Source: Parasedimentitalea denitrificans
Lineage (GTDB): Bacteria; Pseudomonadota; Alphaproteobacteria; Rhodobacterales; Rhodobacteraceae
NCBI RefSeq assembly: GCF_011813015.1
Contig: NZ_QHLQ01000020.1
Coordinates: 7,456-71,455, forward strand
Direction of reading: 5' to 3'
Length of the DNA stretch: 64,000 bases
Shown: positions 52,385 through 61,745 of the stretch, in pieces
How the letters are laid out: each line of letters starts with the position of its first letter
How positions within the stretch are numbered: position 1 is the first letter of the stretch
The notes under the pieces: generated by a model
Told to the model about the DNA's origin: nothing
Seen by the model: only the letters and a program-made list of their open reading frames with translations
Databases searched by the model: none
Position numbers and translations under genes: made by a program

Positions 52385-53563
52385 TTATGGGCGTTCAACG
52401 CACAACGCGACACCCATGCCGCCGCCGATGCACAGAGTGGCAAGGCCCTTTTGGGCGTCGCGGCGCTGCATTTCAAACAGCAAGGTGTTCAGAACACGAC
52501 AGCCCGAGGCGCCGATGGGGTGGCCAATGGCAATGGCGCCACCGTTGACGTTGACGATCTCAGGATCCCAACCCATTTCCTTGTTAACGGCACAGGCCTG
52601 TGCGGCAAAGGCTTCGTTGGCTTCAACCAGATCCAGATCACCAGCGCTCCAACCCGCTTTCTCTAGCGCTTTGCGTGACGCATAGACCGGGCCAACGCCC
52701 ATGATCGATGGGTCCAGACCGACAGTGGCATAGGACGCGATGCGTGCCAGTGGGGTGATGCCACGCTTTTCCGCGTTGTCGGCTGACATCAGCAGCGTCG
52801 CCGCAGCACCATCGTTCAGGCCGGATGCGTTGGCCGCTGTGACCGAACCGCCATCACGCACAAAGGCAGGGCGCAGTTTTTGCATGGCTTCCATAGTGGC
52901 GCCGTGGCGGATGTATTCGTCCTGATCGACAACAATGTCACCCTTGCGGTGCTTCACTGTGAAGGCGGTGATCTCATCGGCAAACTTGCCAGCCTTTTGT
53001 GCAGCCTCGGCTTTGTTCTGCGAGGCAACCGCAAAAGCATCCTGCTCATCGCGTGAGATTTCGTACTTGTTGGCAACGTTTTCAGCGGTTTGACCCATGT
53101 GGTAGCCGTTGAATGCATCCCACAGACCGTCGCGGATCATGGTGTCGATGTATTTCATGTCGCCCATTTTGTGACCGGCACGCAGATGTGCGGCATGGGG
53201 CGATAGGGTCATGTTTTCCTGACCACCAGCAGCGACGATTTCAGCGTCACCCAGCATGATGTGTTGTGCGCCCAAGGCTACAGCGCGCAACCCGGAACCA
53301 CAAACCTGGTTCAAACCCCAGGCCGAGGATTCAATCGGCAGGCCAGCGTTAACGTGGGCCTGACGGGCAGGGTTCTGGCCCTGCGCAGCAGTCAGCACCT
53401 GACCAAGAATAGTTTCGGATACTTCACCGCGTTCAATACCGGCGCGCTCGACGACGGCTTGCAGAACAGTGGCCCCCAGATCGTGGGCTGGTGTGTTGGC
53501 GAAGGCTCCGCCAAAGCTGCCAACGGCGGTACGCGCGGCGGATGCAATTACAACATTGGTCAT
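52385..53563 (-). CDS. phaA: Acetyl-CoA acetyltransferase (beta-ketothiolase)
   Basis: A 392-residue thiolase, which condenses two acetyl-CoA. Active-site Cys in NQVCGSGLRAV, GHPIGASGCRV and CIGGGMGVAL are complete. First enzyme of PHB synthesis with phaB. A 13-bp perfect palindrome lies 110 bp upstream. Confidence 0.94.
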   Translation of the reverse strand: MTNVVIASAARTAVGSFGGAFANTPAHDLGATVLQAVVERAGIERGEVSETILGQVLTAAQGQNPARQAHVNAGLPIESSAWGLNQVCGSGLRAVALGAQHIMLGDAEIVAAGGQENMTLSPHAAHLRAGHKMGDMKYIDTMIRDGLWDAFNGYHMGQTAENVANKYEISRDEQDAFAVASQNKAEAAQKAGKFADEITAFTVKHRKGDIVVDQDEYIRHGATMEAMQKLRPAFVRDGGSVTAANASGLNDGAAATLLMSADNAEKRGITPLARIASYATVGLDPSIMGVGPVYASRKALEKAGWSAGDLDLVEANEAFAAQACAVNKEMGWDPEIVNVNGGAIAIGHPIGASGCRVLNTLLFEMQRRDAQKGLATLCIGGGMGVALCVERP

Positions 53564-53672
53564 TTATGTGGGTCCTCTGCCATCAAATATGCGACGGGAG
53601 AATGTACAGAGTTGGTGGTGCTGTTTGCAGGCGCAGCATCTGACATTTCCCTCCCTTACTGGGGTCAAAATA

Positions 53673-53700
53673 GCGAATTGCTGCAAGTGCAGCAATTCGC
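53673..53700. promoter_or_regulatory. 28-bp perfect palindrome, PhaR-operator-like
   Basis: GCGAATTGCTGCA and TGCAGCAATTCGC arms (13 bp each) with AG between. The core CTGCAAGTGCAG fits the CTGC-N-GCAG type recognised by the PHB regulator PhaR in Paracoccus. It lies about 110 bp upstream of phaA and its orientation and spacing suit an operator. Confidence 0.6.
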
Positions 53701-53744
53701 AGGGTGTCTCAGAGGGGGGCGTCGAGTCAATTGCGTAAACAGAA

Positions 53745-53775
53745 AAATACCCGGTTCCAATAAAACCGGGTATTT
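53745..53775 (-). terminator. Intrinsic terminator after EAL-like gene
   Basis: Perfect 12-bp stem (AAATACCCGGTT/AACCGGGTATTT), 7-base loop; minus strand continues TTCTGTTT. About 25 bp beyond the stop at 53800 of the EAL-like gene. Confidence 0.85.
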
Positions 53776-53799
53776 CTACGTAGCAAATTCGGGGCGTAA

Positions 53800-54639
53800 T
53801 CAGGCGCGGGTGCGCTTTTTCAGGTCATCGATCCAGGGTGGGTTGACCGAGGGTGCACCAAACAGGAAGCCCTGCAGGCAATCGACCCCGATCGATACCA
53901 GAAACTCAGCATCCTCGCGGTTTTCGACGGATTCAGCCACCACCAGCATGTCAAACTGCTTGGCCACCGACACCAGCGCCCGCGTCATCGCCTGATTGTC
54001 ATGGTTGGCATGTACGCCGCGGATGAACTGGCCGTCGATTTTGACCGCATCAAAGAAGAAATCACGGAAGTACTTGATAACAGAAGTTCCGGCGCCAAAA
54101 CTATCCAGCGCAAAGGCGATGCCGTGTTCCTGCATCCGGCCCATAAAGTCGACCACCAGTTCCGGTGCGGCCATCGCCGAAGCCTCGGACATTTCAAGCA
54201 CAAGACGTTCACCCAGCGTGGCGTCTTTTCTCATGAAGCGTTCGACAACTCGGGTCCAACGGCCATATCCGATTGACCGGGCAGACATGTTGATCGACAG
54301 GCGGATGTCGGGACTGCGAGCCAGCGCCTTGAAACCGTGCTCAAGCGCCAGGCAGTCCAGTACGCGGCCGGTTTCCTTGTCTTCCACCAGCGGCATGAAA
54401 TCACGCGCGGGAATCACCCGGCCTGTTGCGTCCAGCACCCGGATGTACCCCTCGTAGAAAGCGGGTTCATGGGGGGGGAGGGCCTGCATGACAGGCTGAT
54501 ACGCCAGCATGGTCTGGTTGTGCTTGATTGCCTCTTCCACCATGCTCAGCGTGGATTGGTCCCGGCCTACCACGGCAGCATTTAGCGGGTTCTCAGACCC
54601 CTCAGGCATATCCGCCTTGATTCGTTGCTGCTTTTTCAC
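53800..54639 (-). CDS. EAL-domain protein with degenerate active site
   Basis: A 279-residue cytoplasmic protein. EAL phosphodiesterase residues can be followed: E63 (EGYIRV in place of EALxR), N117, E149, D179 and K200 are kept, but the second Asp of the DDFG motif is Ser (LDSFGAG, S180). EAL domains hydrolyse or bind c-di-GMP. Loss of the second Asp argues for a binder or regulator rather than an active enzyme. No GGDEF domain is attached. Confidence 0.85.
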   Translation of the reverse strand: MKKQQRIKADMPEGSENPLNAAVVGRDQSTLSMVEEAIKHNQTMLAYQPVMQALPPHEPAFYEGYIRVLDATGRVIPARDFMPLVEDKETGRVLDCLALEHGFKALARSPDIRLSINMSARSIGYGRWTRVVERFMRKDATLGERLVLEMSEASAMAAPELVVDFMGRMQEHGIAFALDSFGAGTSVIKYFRDFFFDAVKIDGQFIRGVHANHDNQAMTRALVSVAKQFDMLVVAESVENREDAEFLVSIGVDCLQGFLFGAPSVNPPWIDDLKKRTRA

Positions 54640-54754
54640 CTTCTGGTCCTCATCACTTATCGAGACAGTATCCGTTGATCGTTATCGAGCAAGGTCCGTT
54701 AAAAGGGTGAAGACGTGATTAAAGATCGCTTTTTAATGAAACATATTCAGATGC

Positions 54755-55096
54755 CTACACGGCCATTTCCAACTGCTCGGGTAGGGATAGCAAGTCGCGC
54801 TGAACAATTCGTTCAACAAATGGCACCAGCCCGTCGGGCCCCGAAGTGCGATCTTTCAGGTGAATGCAGACGTCAGGCCGCATCTCGGCGATGATGCCGA
54901 TCAGGTCGCCCCGAATGACATCGTCCAGCCCGGCGCCCATGATAACACAGGCGATGCGCGGTTCAGTTTCTAACTGGCGCACCACCTCGGCGTGATCATG
55001 TGCGCCCAGCCATTCGATGGGCAGGTGATCCAACTGCTGTGCTACATCGCCAACCACATGCGGCAGGCGGCCTATCAATAAAACAACGGGATGCAT
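54755..55096 (-). CDS. Hypothetical protein with response-regulator-like fold
   Basis: A 113-residue protein starting MHPVVLLIGRLPHVVG. Alternating hydrophobic strands and helices (HAEVVRQLETEPRIACVIMGAGL) suggest a small alpha/beta receiver-like fold, but no phospho-Asp triad is obvious. The frame opens at 55156; I use ATG 55096. Confidence 0.55.
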   Translation of the reverse strand: MHPVVLLIGRLPHVVGDVAQQLDHLPIEWLGAHDHAEVVRQLETEPRIACVIMGAGLDDVIRGDLIGIIAEMRPDVCIHLKDRTSGPDGLVPFVERIVQRDLLSLPEQLEMAV

Positions 55097-55165
55097 GGTG
55101 TTGTCCTCTGTGAATACGGTCGACGCCCCGGATGTCGGGGCAAACACAGAGGACAAGATAGTGCG

Positions 55166-55729
55166 TTATTGCTCGGCGATCAGGGCAGACAGAATCGCCT
55201 TGGCGCTGTCGCTGTCCCATTCCGCATCACCACGAAGTCGGGCAATCTCGCGCCCCTCGCGGTCCAGAATGACAGTGATCGGCAAGCCAAGTACCGCCAT
55301 TTCACGGGCCAGCGCCTGTTTCGGGTCCTGATGGCGGGGCAGGTTGGCGATGCCGGCTTCTTCAAAGAATTTGACAATGCCGGCGGGTGAGTTGCGGCCG
55401 GTGGCCAGGGTCACGACTTCAAAATCGTCGCCGCCCAATTCCACTTGCAACTCTTCCAGCATTGGCATTTCGGCCCGACAAGGCGCGCACCAAGTCGCCC
55501 AAAAGTTCAGCAAGACAATTTTGCCTTTGTATTCAGCCAAAGTGCCAGTACCGGCGTCATCTGCCAGAAAGAACTCCTTGTCCGAAACAGGCTTAGGCTC
55601 GCTGTGAAAGTTCAGTTTCTTCATGTCGCCGACGCGCATCGCCTCTAGCGTCGGAAGATCGATGGCAAGGGCAGCATTTGCACCCAAGCTCAGAGCGATA
55701 TAAAGGGGGATCAGACGTAACAGACGCAT
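55166..55729 (-). CDS. TlpA-type thiol-disulfide oxidoreductase
   Basis: A 187-residue periplasmic thioredoxin-like protein. Signal peptide (1-23), then [14 protein letters not shown] active site (CxxC). Used to reduce periplasmic thiols, often in cytochrome c maturation. Start 55729 (MRLLRL), 21 bp from the divergent argH. Confidence 0.88.
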   Translation of the reverse strand: MRLLRLIPLYIALSLGANAALAIDLPTLEAMRVGDMKKLNFHSEPKPVSDKEFFLADDAGTGTLAEYKGKIVLLNFWATWCAPCRAEMPMLEELQVELGGDDFEVVTLATGRNSPAGIVKFFEEAGIANLPRHQDPKQALAREMAVLGLPITVILDREGREIARLRGDAEWDSDSAKAILSALIAEQ

Positions 55730-55750
55730 TTTATCTCCGGGTATCTTACC

Positions 55751-57145
55751 ATGACAGACCAATCCTCGAACCAAATGTGGGGCGGCCGCTTTGCCGCTGG
55801 CCCGGACGCGATCATGGAGGCAATTAATGCCTCGATCGGATACGATCAGCGGATGGCGGCGCAAGACATTGCCGGCTCGCGGGCCCATGCAGCGATGCTC
55901 GCTGCAACAGGCGTGATCACCGATAACGATGCCGAGGCGATCAGGGAAGGCCTGCTCACCGTATTGTCAGAGATTGATAGCGGAACTTTCCAGTTTTCCA
56001 CCGCGCTAGAGGACATCCACATGAATGTGGAGGCCCGTCTGAAGGAAATCATCGGCGAACCTGCGGGTCGTTTGCACACTGGCCGGTCGCGTAACGATCA
56101 GGTCGCAACTGACTTTAAACTTTGGGTTCGTGATCAGCTGGACGCGGCCGAGGCTGGCCTGCTGGCACTGATCAAGGCGCTGCTGGCGCAGGCTGAGGCC
56201 GGTGCCGATTGGGTGATGCCCGGTTTCACCCACCTGCAGGTGGCGCAGCCGGTGACTTGGGGCCACCACATGATGGCCTATGTCGAAATGTTTGGTCGCG
56301 ATCTGTCCCGCGTACGTGATGCCCGCGCCCGGATGAACGAATCACCGCTGGGTGCTGCGGCTCTGGCGGGGACGTCTTTCCCGATTGACCGCGACATGAC
56401 CGCATCCGCGCTGGGCTTTGACCGCCCCGCCGCCAACTCACTGGATGCAGTTTCGGATCGTGATTTTGCGTTGGAGTTCCTGAGTGCCGCATCCATTTGC
56501 GCCGTTCACCTGTCCCGCTTTGCCGAAGAACTGGTGATCTGGTCCACAGCCCAGTTCCGCTTTGTCACCCTGTCAGATCGGTTCTCGACCGGATCGTCGA
56601 TCATGCCGCAGAAAAAGAACCCTGATGCCGCCGAGCTTATCCGCGCCAAGGTGGGCCGGATCTTTGGCGCCAACACCGCGCTGATGATGGTGATGAAGGG
56701 GCTGCCGCTGGCCTATTCCAAGGATATGCAGGAAGACAAAGAGCAGGTGTTCGACGCCGCCGACAACTGGATGCTGGCGCTAGCGGCGATGGAGGGCATG
56801 GTGAAAGACATGACCGCCAACCGCGACTCTCTGGCTGCGGCGGCTGGCTCTGGTTTTTCAACCGCGACTGATCTGGCTGACTGGATGGTTCGGGTGCTTA
56901 AGGTGCCGTTCCGCGATGCGCACCATGTCACCGGTACATTGGTCGCCATGGCCGAAAGCCGCGGCTGTGATCTGCCGGACCTGAGCCTTGAGGATATGCA
57001 GGGTGTGCATGCCGGGATCACGGCTGACATCTTTACTGTTCTGGGGGTTGAAAACTCGGTAAACTCACGCATGTCCTATGGCGGTACAGCCCCGGCGCAG
57101 GTGCGTCAGCAGGTGGCCCGCTGGACAGACATTATCGGCGCGTGA
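55751..57145 (+). CDS. argH: Argininosuccinate lyase
   Basis: A 464-residue fumarase/aspartase-superfamily enzyme; last step of arginine synthesis. [11 protein letters not shown] start, [24 protein letters not shown] and the [12 protein letters not shown] signature are all complete. First in the argH-lipoprotein-lysA-DUF4175 series. Confidence 0.95.
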   Translation: MTDQSSNQMWGGRFAAGPDAIMEAINASIGYDQRMAAQDIAGSRAHAAMLAATGVITDNDAEAIREGLLTVLSEIDSGTFQFSTALEDIHMNVEARLKEIIGEPAGRLHTGRSRNDQVATDFKLWVRDQLDAAEAGLLALIKALLAQAEAGADWVMPGFTHLQVAQPVTWGHHMMAYVEMFGRDLSRVRDARARMNESPLGAAALAGTSFPIDRDMTASALGFDRPAANSLDAVSDRDFALEFLSAASICAVHLSRFAEELVIWSTAQFRFVTLSDRFSTGSSIMPQKKNPDAAELIRAKVGRIFGANTALMMVMKGLPLAYSKDMQEDKEQVFDAADNWMLALAAMEGMVKDMTANRDSLAAAAGSGFSTATDLADWMVRVLKVPFRDAHHVTGTLVAMAESRGCDLPDLSLEDMQGVHAGITADIFTVLGVENSVNSRMSYGGTAPAQVRQQVARWTDIIGA

Positions 57146-57176
57146 CCTGCTTGCAGGACTGGAAGGAGACCGGACG

Positions 57177-57353
57177 ATGCACAGATTGATTTTATCATTG
57201 ATGGCAGTGGTCGCTTTGACCGCCTGTGGCGTTGACGGCGAACCGGTGCAACCGACACTAAACGCTGGTGTTGGGGTCTCTAGCAGCGGTGTAAATGTCG
57301 GCGGTGCTGTTGGCCTGCATAAAGGACCAATGAGCCTCTATCTCGGGTTCTGA
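57177..57353 (+). CDS. Small lipoprotein
   Basis: A 58-residue protein with lipobox LTAC (residues 14-17) after a hydrophobic signal; the mature part is Gly/Val-rich. AAGGAG 57163-57168 gives the ATG. Lies between argH and lysA, a position I recall holding a small lipoprotein in relatives. Confidence 0.8.
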   Translation: MHRLILSLMAVVALTACGVDGEPVQPTLNAGVGVSSSGVNVGGAVGLHKGPMSLYLGF

Positions 57354-57380
57354 TCTTGTCCTTCTGACCTAGACAAAAAT

Positions 57381-57585
57381 CTCCCGCCCCTGCGGGGTGC
57401 CTCAGCTGACGCTGAAGCCCCTTGCAGTGTTGGGCCCGGCGCCGCGCTTTGCGCGGCGTTTTCTTTTTGCTGAGAGGTTCCTGAAGGGCAGGTCTGCCCC
57501 TCAGGAACCAGTTCAATTGTGTGACTTGCCATCCCCGCCTCAAGGATGAACCGCGCAAGCGCGGCCGCGATGCGGTCCTTGACCC
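57381..57585 (-). repeat. Intergenic two-hairpin repeat, copy C
   Basis: Minus strand: GGGTCAA (57579-57585), arm with GGGGCAGACCTGCCC, hairpin GCCGCGC-AAA-GCGCGGC, GGGCCCAAC and GGGCGGGAG (57381-57457). Same layout as copies A and B, 205 bp. Confidence 0.7.
57440..57468 (+). terminator. Intrinsic terminator inside copy C
   Basis: CGCCGCGC-TTT-GCGCGGCG followed by TTTTCTTTTT. It is the hairpin-1 of the repeat read from the plus strand and sits 87 bp after the small lipoprotein stop. Confidence 0.75.
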
Positions 57586-57604
57586 GGGGCTGACAGGGGA
57601 AGTG

Positions 57605-57677
57605 CGCGCCGCACCGCAGGGGCGGCGCTAGGCCCAACGGGGGACGGGCATCTTTGATGTCCGGCCACGGGCGGGAG
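57605..57677 (+). repeat. Two-hairpin module C2 (plus strand)
   Basis: Hairpin GCGCCGC...GCGGCGC (57606-57628), TAGGCCCAACGG, CATC-TTT-GATG hairpin and GGGCGGGAG. It is opposite in orientation to C1, as in the D1/D2 pair, and lacks the long arm. Confidence 0.6.
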
Positions 57678-57743
57678 CGTTTGGATGAGGGGAATGCAGC
57701 GGAATCAATTGATCTGGCCCCTAAAATCGGTCTATGCGCAGGC

Positions 57744-59012
57744 ATGGATCATTTTCTTTATCGCGACGGCGCGCTTTACGCCGAGGATGTTCCGGTAGCC
57801 GAGATTGCGGCTGCCGTTGGTACCCCGTTTTACGTCTATTCCACCGCAACGCTGCAGCGACACTTTCGGCTGTTTGACGATGCGCTGGATGGGATTGACC
57901 ATCTGGTCTGCTATGCGATGAAGGCGGCCAGCAATCAGGCGATCCTGAAAACGCTGGCGCAGGTCGGCGCGGGCATGGATGTGGTCAGTCAGGGCGAATA
58001 TCTGCGTGCCAAGGCGGCCGGCGTTCCCGGCGACAAGATCGTGTTTTCCGGTGTTGGCAAAACAGCCGAGGAAATCCGCGTAGCGCTGAGCGGTGGCATT
58101 CGCCAGTTCAACGTCGAATCCGAGCCTGAGATGGAAGTGATCAACGCCGTGGCCTTGGAGCTGGGCGTGGTGGCGCCGATCACAGTGCGGGTGAACCCGG
58201 ATGTGGATGCCAAGACCCATGCCAAGATCGCCACTGGCAAATCCGAGAACAAATTTGGCATTCCGATTTCCCGAGCGGTGGAGGTTTATGCCCGCGCTGC
58301 GGCCCTGCCGGGGCTAGAGGTGATTGGGATCGACGTGCACATCGGGTCTCAGCTGACTGACTTGGAGCCGTTCCGCCTGGCCTATCAAAAGGTGGCGGAA
58401 CTGACCGAGGTGTTACGGGCCGAAGGGCACAATATTCGCCGTCTGGATCTGGGTGGTGGTTTGGGCATTCCTTATCATACGCAGTCCAACGATGCGCCGC
58501 CCTTGCCTGTGGAATATGGCATGCTGATCAAGCACACTCTGGGACATCTGGGCTGTGAAATTGAGATTGAGCCGGGCCGGTTGATCGCGGGCAATGCGGG
58601 GATGCTGATCAGCGAAGTGATCTATGTGAAATCCGGCGAGGACCGGGATTTCCTGATTATTGATGGGGCTATGAACGATCTGATCCGTCCGGCGATGTAC
58701 GAGGCGCATCATGATATCATTCCCGTCGTCGAACCTGCGGCAGGTATCGAAAGCCAGCCCTATGACATCGTTGGTCCGGTCTGCGAAAGTGGTGATACCT
58801 TTGCCAAGCAGCGTGACCTGCCACCGATGGCGGCTGGCAATCTGATCGCGTTTCGCAGTGCCGGGGCCTATGGCGCGGTGATGGCAAGCGAGTACAACTC
58901 GCGCCCCCTGATCCCCGAGGTTCTGGTGAATGGCGATCAATTCGCGGTTATCCGCGCACGCCCGACCTTTGACGAAATGATAAATCGCGATAGCATACCC
59001 GAGTGGCTCTGA
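57744..59012 (+). CDS. lysA: Diaminopimelate decarboxylase
   Basis: A 422-residue PLP enzyme, last step of lysine synthesis. PFYVYSTATLQRHF start, YAMKAASNQAIL (PLP Lys), HIGSQLTDLEPF, GGGLGIPY, EPGRLIAGNAG and CESGDTFAKQRDLP signatures. Start ATG 57744 (MDHFLYRD). Confidence 0.95.
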   Translation: MDHFLYRDGALYAEDVPVAEIAAAVGTPFYVYSTATLQRHFRLFDDALDGIDHLVCYAMKAASNQAILKTLAQVGAGMDVVSQGEYLRAKAAGVPGDKIVFSGVGKTAEEIRVALSGGIRQFNVESEPEMEVINAVALELGVVAPITVRVNPDVDAKTHAKIATGKSENKFGIPISRAVEVYARAAALPGLEVIGIDVHIGSQLTDLEPFRLAYQKVAELTEVLRAEGHNIRRLDLGGGLGIPYHTQSNDAPPLPVEYGMLIKHTLGHLGCEIEIEPGRLIAGNAGMLISEVIYVKSGEDRDFLIIDGAMNDLIRPAMYEAHHDIIPVVEPAAGIESQPYDIVGPVCESGDTFAKQRDLPPMAAGNLIAFRSAGAYGAVMASEYNSRPLIPEVLVNGDQFAVIRARPTFDEMINRDSIPEWL

Positions 59013-59049
59013 CGCGATCCGGCGTCGACCCTCAGGAGATCATCGACAA

Positions 59050-61671
59050 ATGGGTGCATATCCGCGGCTTGATCCAAAACTGAAGTCTCTGCGTTGGCCG
59101 CTATGGCTGACGCGGATGGGGATGATTGCGGAAACCAGCCTGCGCGCCTTTTGGCCCTTGGCCTCGGTTGTCATGCTGGCACTGGCCTCGCTGATGTTGG
59201 GGCTGCATGACATGCTGTCGGTGGAACTGGTGTGGTCAGGGGCTGTTGTCGCGCTTTTGGGTGCGGTGATCGCGCTGGTCAGGGGCGTGCGAAAGCTGCA
59301 GTGGCCCAGTCGGGCGCAGGCGATGGCGCGTTTGGATGAAACGCTACCGGGGCGGCCTATCAATGCATTGATGGATGCGCAGGCTATAGGCGGTGATGAC
59401 GCGGCCTCGACCCAGCTGTGGCAGGCGCACCAGCGACGTATGGCAGAGCGTGCGGCCAAGGCCCGTGCGCCGCAGCCTAACTTGCGGATTGCAGCGGCTG
59501 ACCCTTATGCGCTGCGCTATGTGGCAATGCTGGCCCTGGTGGTGGCCTTGCTGTTTGGATCGATCTGGCGGGTTGGTACGGTACGCGATTTGGGGCCGGG
59601 TGCGGCATCTGCGATGAGCGGGCCAACCTGGGAGGGCTGGTTGCAGCCGCCTCGGTATACTGGTCTGCCAACGCTGTATCTGAACGATGTTAATAACGCG
59701 AATTTGGAGCTGCCACAGGGCAGTACGGTGACGTTGCGATTCTATGGTCAGGCCGGGTCGCTGACACTGGCTGAAACTGTGTCTGGTCGCACCGGAGAGC
59801 TTCCGTCGGCGGCGGATGCGCAGCAAGAGTTCACAGTGAACCAAGCCGGTGATCTGGCAATCGAGGGCGTCGGTGGCCAAAGCTGGCAGGTTGAGGTGAT
59901 TGGGGATAGTCCACCACAGATTTCGGTCGCGGGTGAGCCCGAGATAGAACCAGATGGCACCATGTCACTGCCGTTTGCGGCGATGGATGATTATGGGGTA
60001 GCCGGGGGCGAGGTGCGCATTGCACTGGATATGCTGGCAGTGGACCGTCGGCATGGCCTAGCGGCGGCCCCTGACCCGCGGGACGAAATTGTGCTGGATC
60101 TGCCGTTGCCGTTGTCAGGGGACCGGCGTGATTTTGTTGAGCACCTGATTGACGATTTCTCGCAGCACCCTTGGGCCAATCTGCCCGTGACCTACACATT
60201 TGAAGCACATGATGCGGCTGAGCAGAAGGGCGAGACAGCTGGCTTTGGGGCGCCGCTGCTGGCGCGGCGGTTCTTTGATCCGTTGGCAGCGGCCGTGGTC
60301 GAACAGCGGCGGGATTTGTTGTGGTCGCGTAGCAATGCAGGGCGGATTGCTCAGATCATGCGGACGCTGACCCATAAACCCGAGGGACAGTTTCGCAGTC
60401 CGTCGGCTTATCTGCGGATGCGGATGATCCTGCGGCGGTTGGAGAGTTATACAGCAGCTGGGCTAACGCCTGAATATCAGAATGAGATCGCGGCAGCGCT
60501 GTGGGATCTGGCGCTGATGCTGGAAGATGGCGATGTCGGCGATGCGTTGGAACGGCTGCGGCGGGCTCAGGAACGGCTAAGTCAGGCGATGCGCGATGGC
60601 GCCAGCGATCAGGAAATCGCCGAGCTGATGCAAGAGCTGCGTGAAGCGACTGAGGATTACATGCGCCAATTGCAACGTCAGGCCGAGGCCAATGGCGAGG
60701 TGATGGAGCAGGGCCAGATGCCCGAGAACATGATGCAGCTATCGCAGGATGATCTGCAGGCAATGATGGACCGCATTCAGGAACTGATGGAGCAGGGCCG
60801 CATGGCCGAGGCCGAGCAGGCGTTGCGGGAATTGCAGGAGCTGATGGAAAACATGCGCGTCACCGAAAGCCAGCAAGGGCAGGGTGGCAGCGAAGGTCAG
60901 CAGGCGATGGAAGGTCTTGCGGAGACACTGAAAGAGCAGCAGGGGCTGTCGGATCAGGCGTTCCGCGATCTGCAGGAACAGTTCAATCCCGGCGCTGGCA
61001 AAGGTGAGAGCGAGCAAAATCAGGGTCGCAATGGCGGGCTGGGCCGAGGTCAGAACCACGAGGGTGGTCAGGGCGGTGATAGCCAGCAGGGCCAACAGCA
61101 GGGTGGCTCTCAGGAAGGCCAAGATGGCAGTTCCCAATCTGGCCAAGGGCAGGCTGGCGCGCAATCGCCGGGCGACTCTCTGGCTGAGCGTCAGCAAGCG
61201 TTGCGTGAGGAATTGCAGCGCCAGAAGAATGGCTTGCCGCTGGGCAGCGGTGAAGAAGGTGATGCCACGCGTCAGTCACTTGAAGATGCAGGGCGTGCGA
61301 TGGAAGGGGCGCAAGAGGCGTTGGAGCAGGGTGATTTTGCTGAGGCAATCGATCAGCAGGCTGAAGCAATGGAACGGTTGCGCGAGGGAATGCGTGCCTT
61401 GGGCGAAGCATTGGCAGAACAGCAGCAACCCGGTCAGGCGGGTAGCCAGTCGGGTCGCAGCACCGCCAGTCAGGGTAGCCGGATGGATCCGCTAGGTCGT
61501 GACCAGCCCGAAGGGCGCAATGGAACGGGTGATGATGGCAGCCGCATAGGCGAAGGTAGTGCCTATCGTCGGGCATGGGATTTGTTAGAGGAAATCCGAC
61601 GCCGTGCAGATGAGCAGGAGCGCAGTGAGCAAGAGCGTGGGTATCTTCAGCGGTTGCTGGACCGGTTCTAA
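59050..61671 (+). CDS. DUF4175/TIGR02302 membrane protein
   Basis: An 873-residue protein. Three helices in the first 180 residues, then a globular part, then a Gln/Gly/Glu-rich C-terminal region (MQELREATEDYMRQLQRQAEANGEVMEQGQMPENM; GQNHEGGQGGDSQQGQQ). This matches the alphaproteobacterial TIGR02302 family near lysA. The repetitive region has strand-like bias. Function unknown. Confidence 0.85.
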   Translation: MGAYPRLDPKLKSLRWPLWLTRMGMIAETSLRAFWPLASVVMLALASLMLGLHDMLSVELVWSGAVVALLGAVIALVRGVRKLQWPSRAQAMARLDETLPGRPINALMDAQAIGGDDAASTQLWQAHQRRMAERAAKARAPQPNLRIAAADPYALRYVAMLALVVALLFGSIWRVGTVRDLGPGAASAMSGPTWEGWLQPPRYTGLPTLYLNDVNNANLELPQGSTVTLRFYGQAGSLTLAETVSGRTGELPSAADAQQEFTVNQAGDLAIEGVGGQSWQVEVIGDSPPQISVAGEPEIEPDGTMSLPFAAMDDYGVAGGEVRIALDMLAVDRRHGLAAAPDPRDEIVLDLPLPLSGDRRDFVEHLIDDFSQHPWANLPVTYTFEAHDAAEQKGETAGFGAPLLARRFFDPLAAAVVEQRRDLLWSRSNAGRIAQIMRTLTHKPEGQFRSPSAYLRMRMILRRLESYTAAGLTPEYQNEIAAALWDLALMLEDGDVGDALERLRRAQERLSQAMRDGASDQEIAELMQELREATEDYMRQLQRQAEANGEVMEQGQMPENMMQLSQDDLQAMMDRIQELMEQGRMAEAEQALRELQELMENMRVTESQQGQGGSEGQQAMEGLAETLKEQQGLSDQAFRDLQEQFNPGAGKGESEQNQGRNGGLGRGQNHEGGQGGDSQQGQQQGGSQEGQDGSSQSGQGQAGAQSPGDSLAERQQALREELQRQKNGLPLGSGEEGDATRQSLEDAGRAMEGAQEALEQGDFAEAIDQQAEAMERLREGMRALGEALAEQQQPGQAGSQSGRSTASQGSRMDPLGRDQPEGRNGTGDDGSRIGEGSAYRRAWDLLEEIRRRADEQERSEQERGYLQRLLDRF

Positions 61672-61745
61672 GGGCTGGCTGCGCGTGCAAACACGCAGCC
61701 TACACGGGTCAATCGTCCCACTGCCAATAAGCCACGGCTTCTGAA

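Larger units (their letters stand above)
57354..57743. other. Intergenic region between lipoprotein and lysA
   Basis: 390 bp without a gene. It is filled by repeat copy C (minus modules C1) and module C2, and a strong plus-strand terminator within it. Open frames across it are low-quality and antisense-like. Confidence 0.6.
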
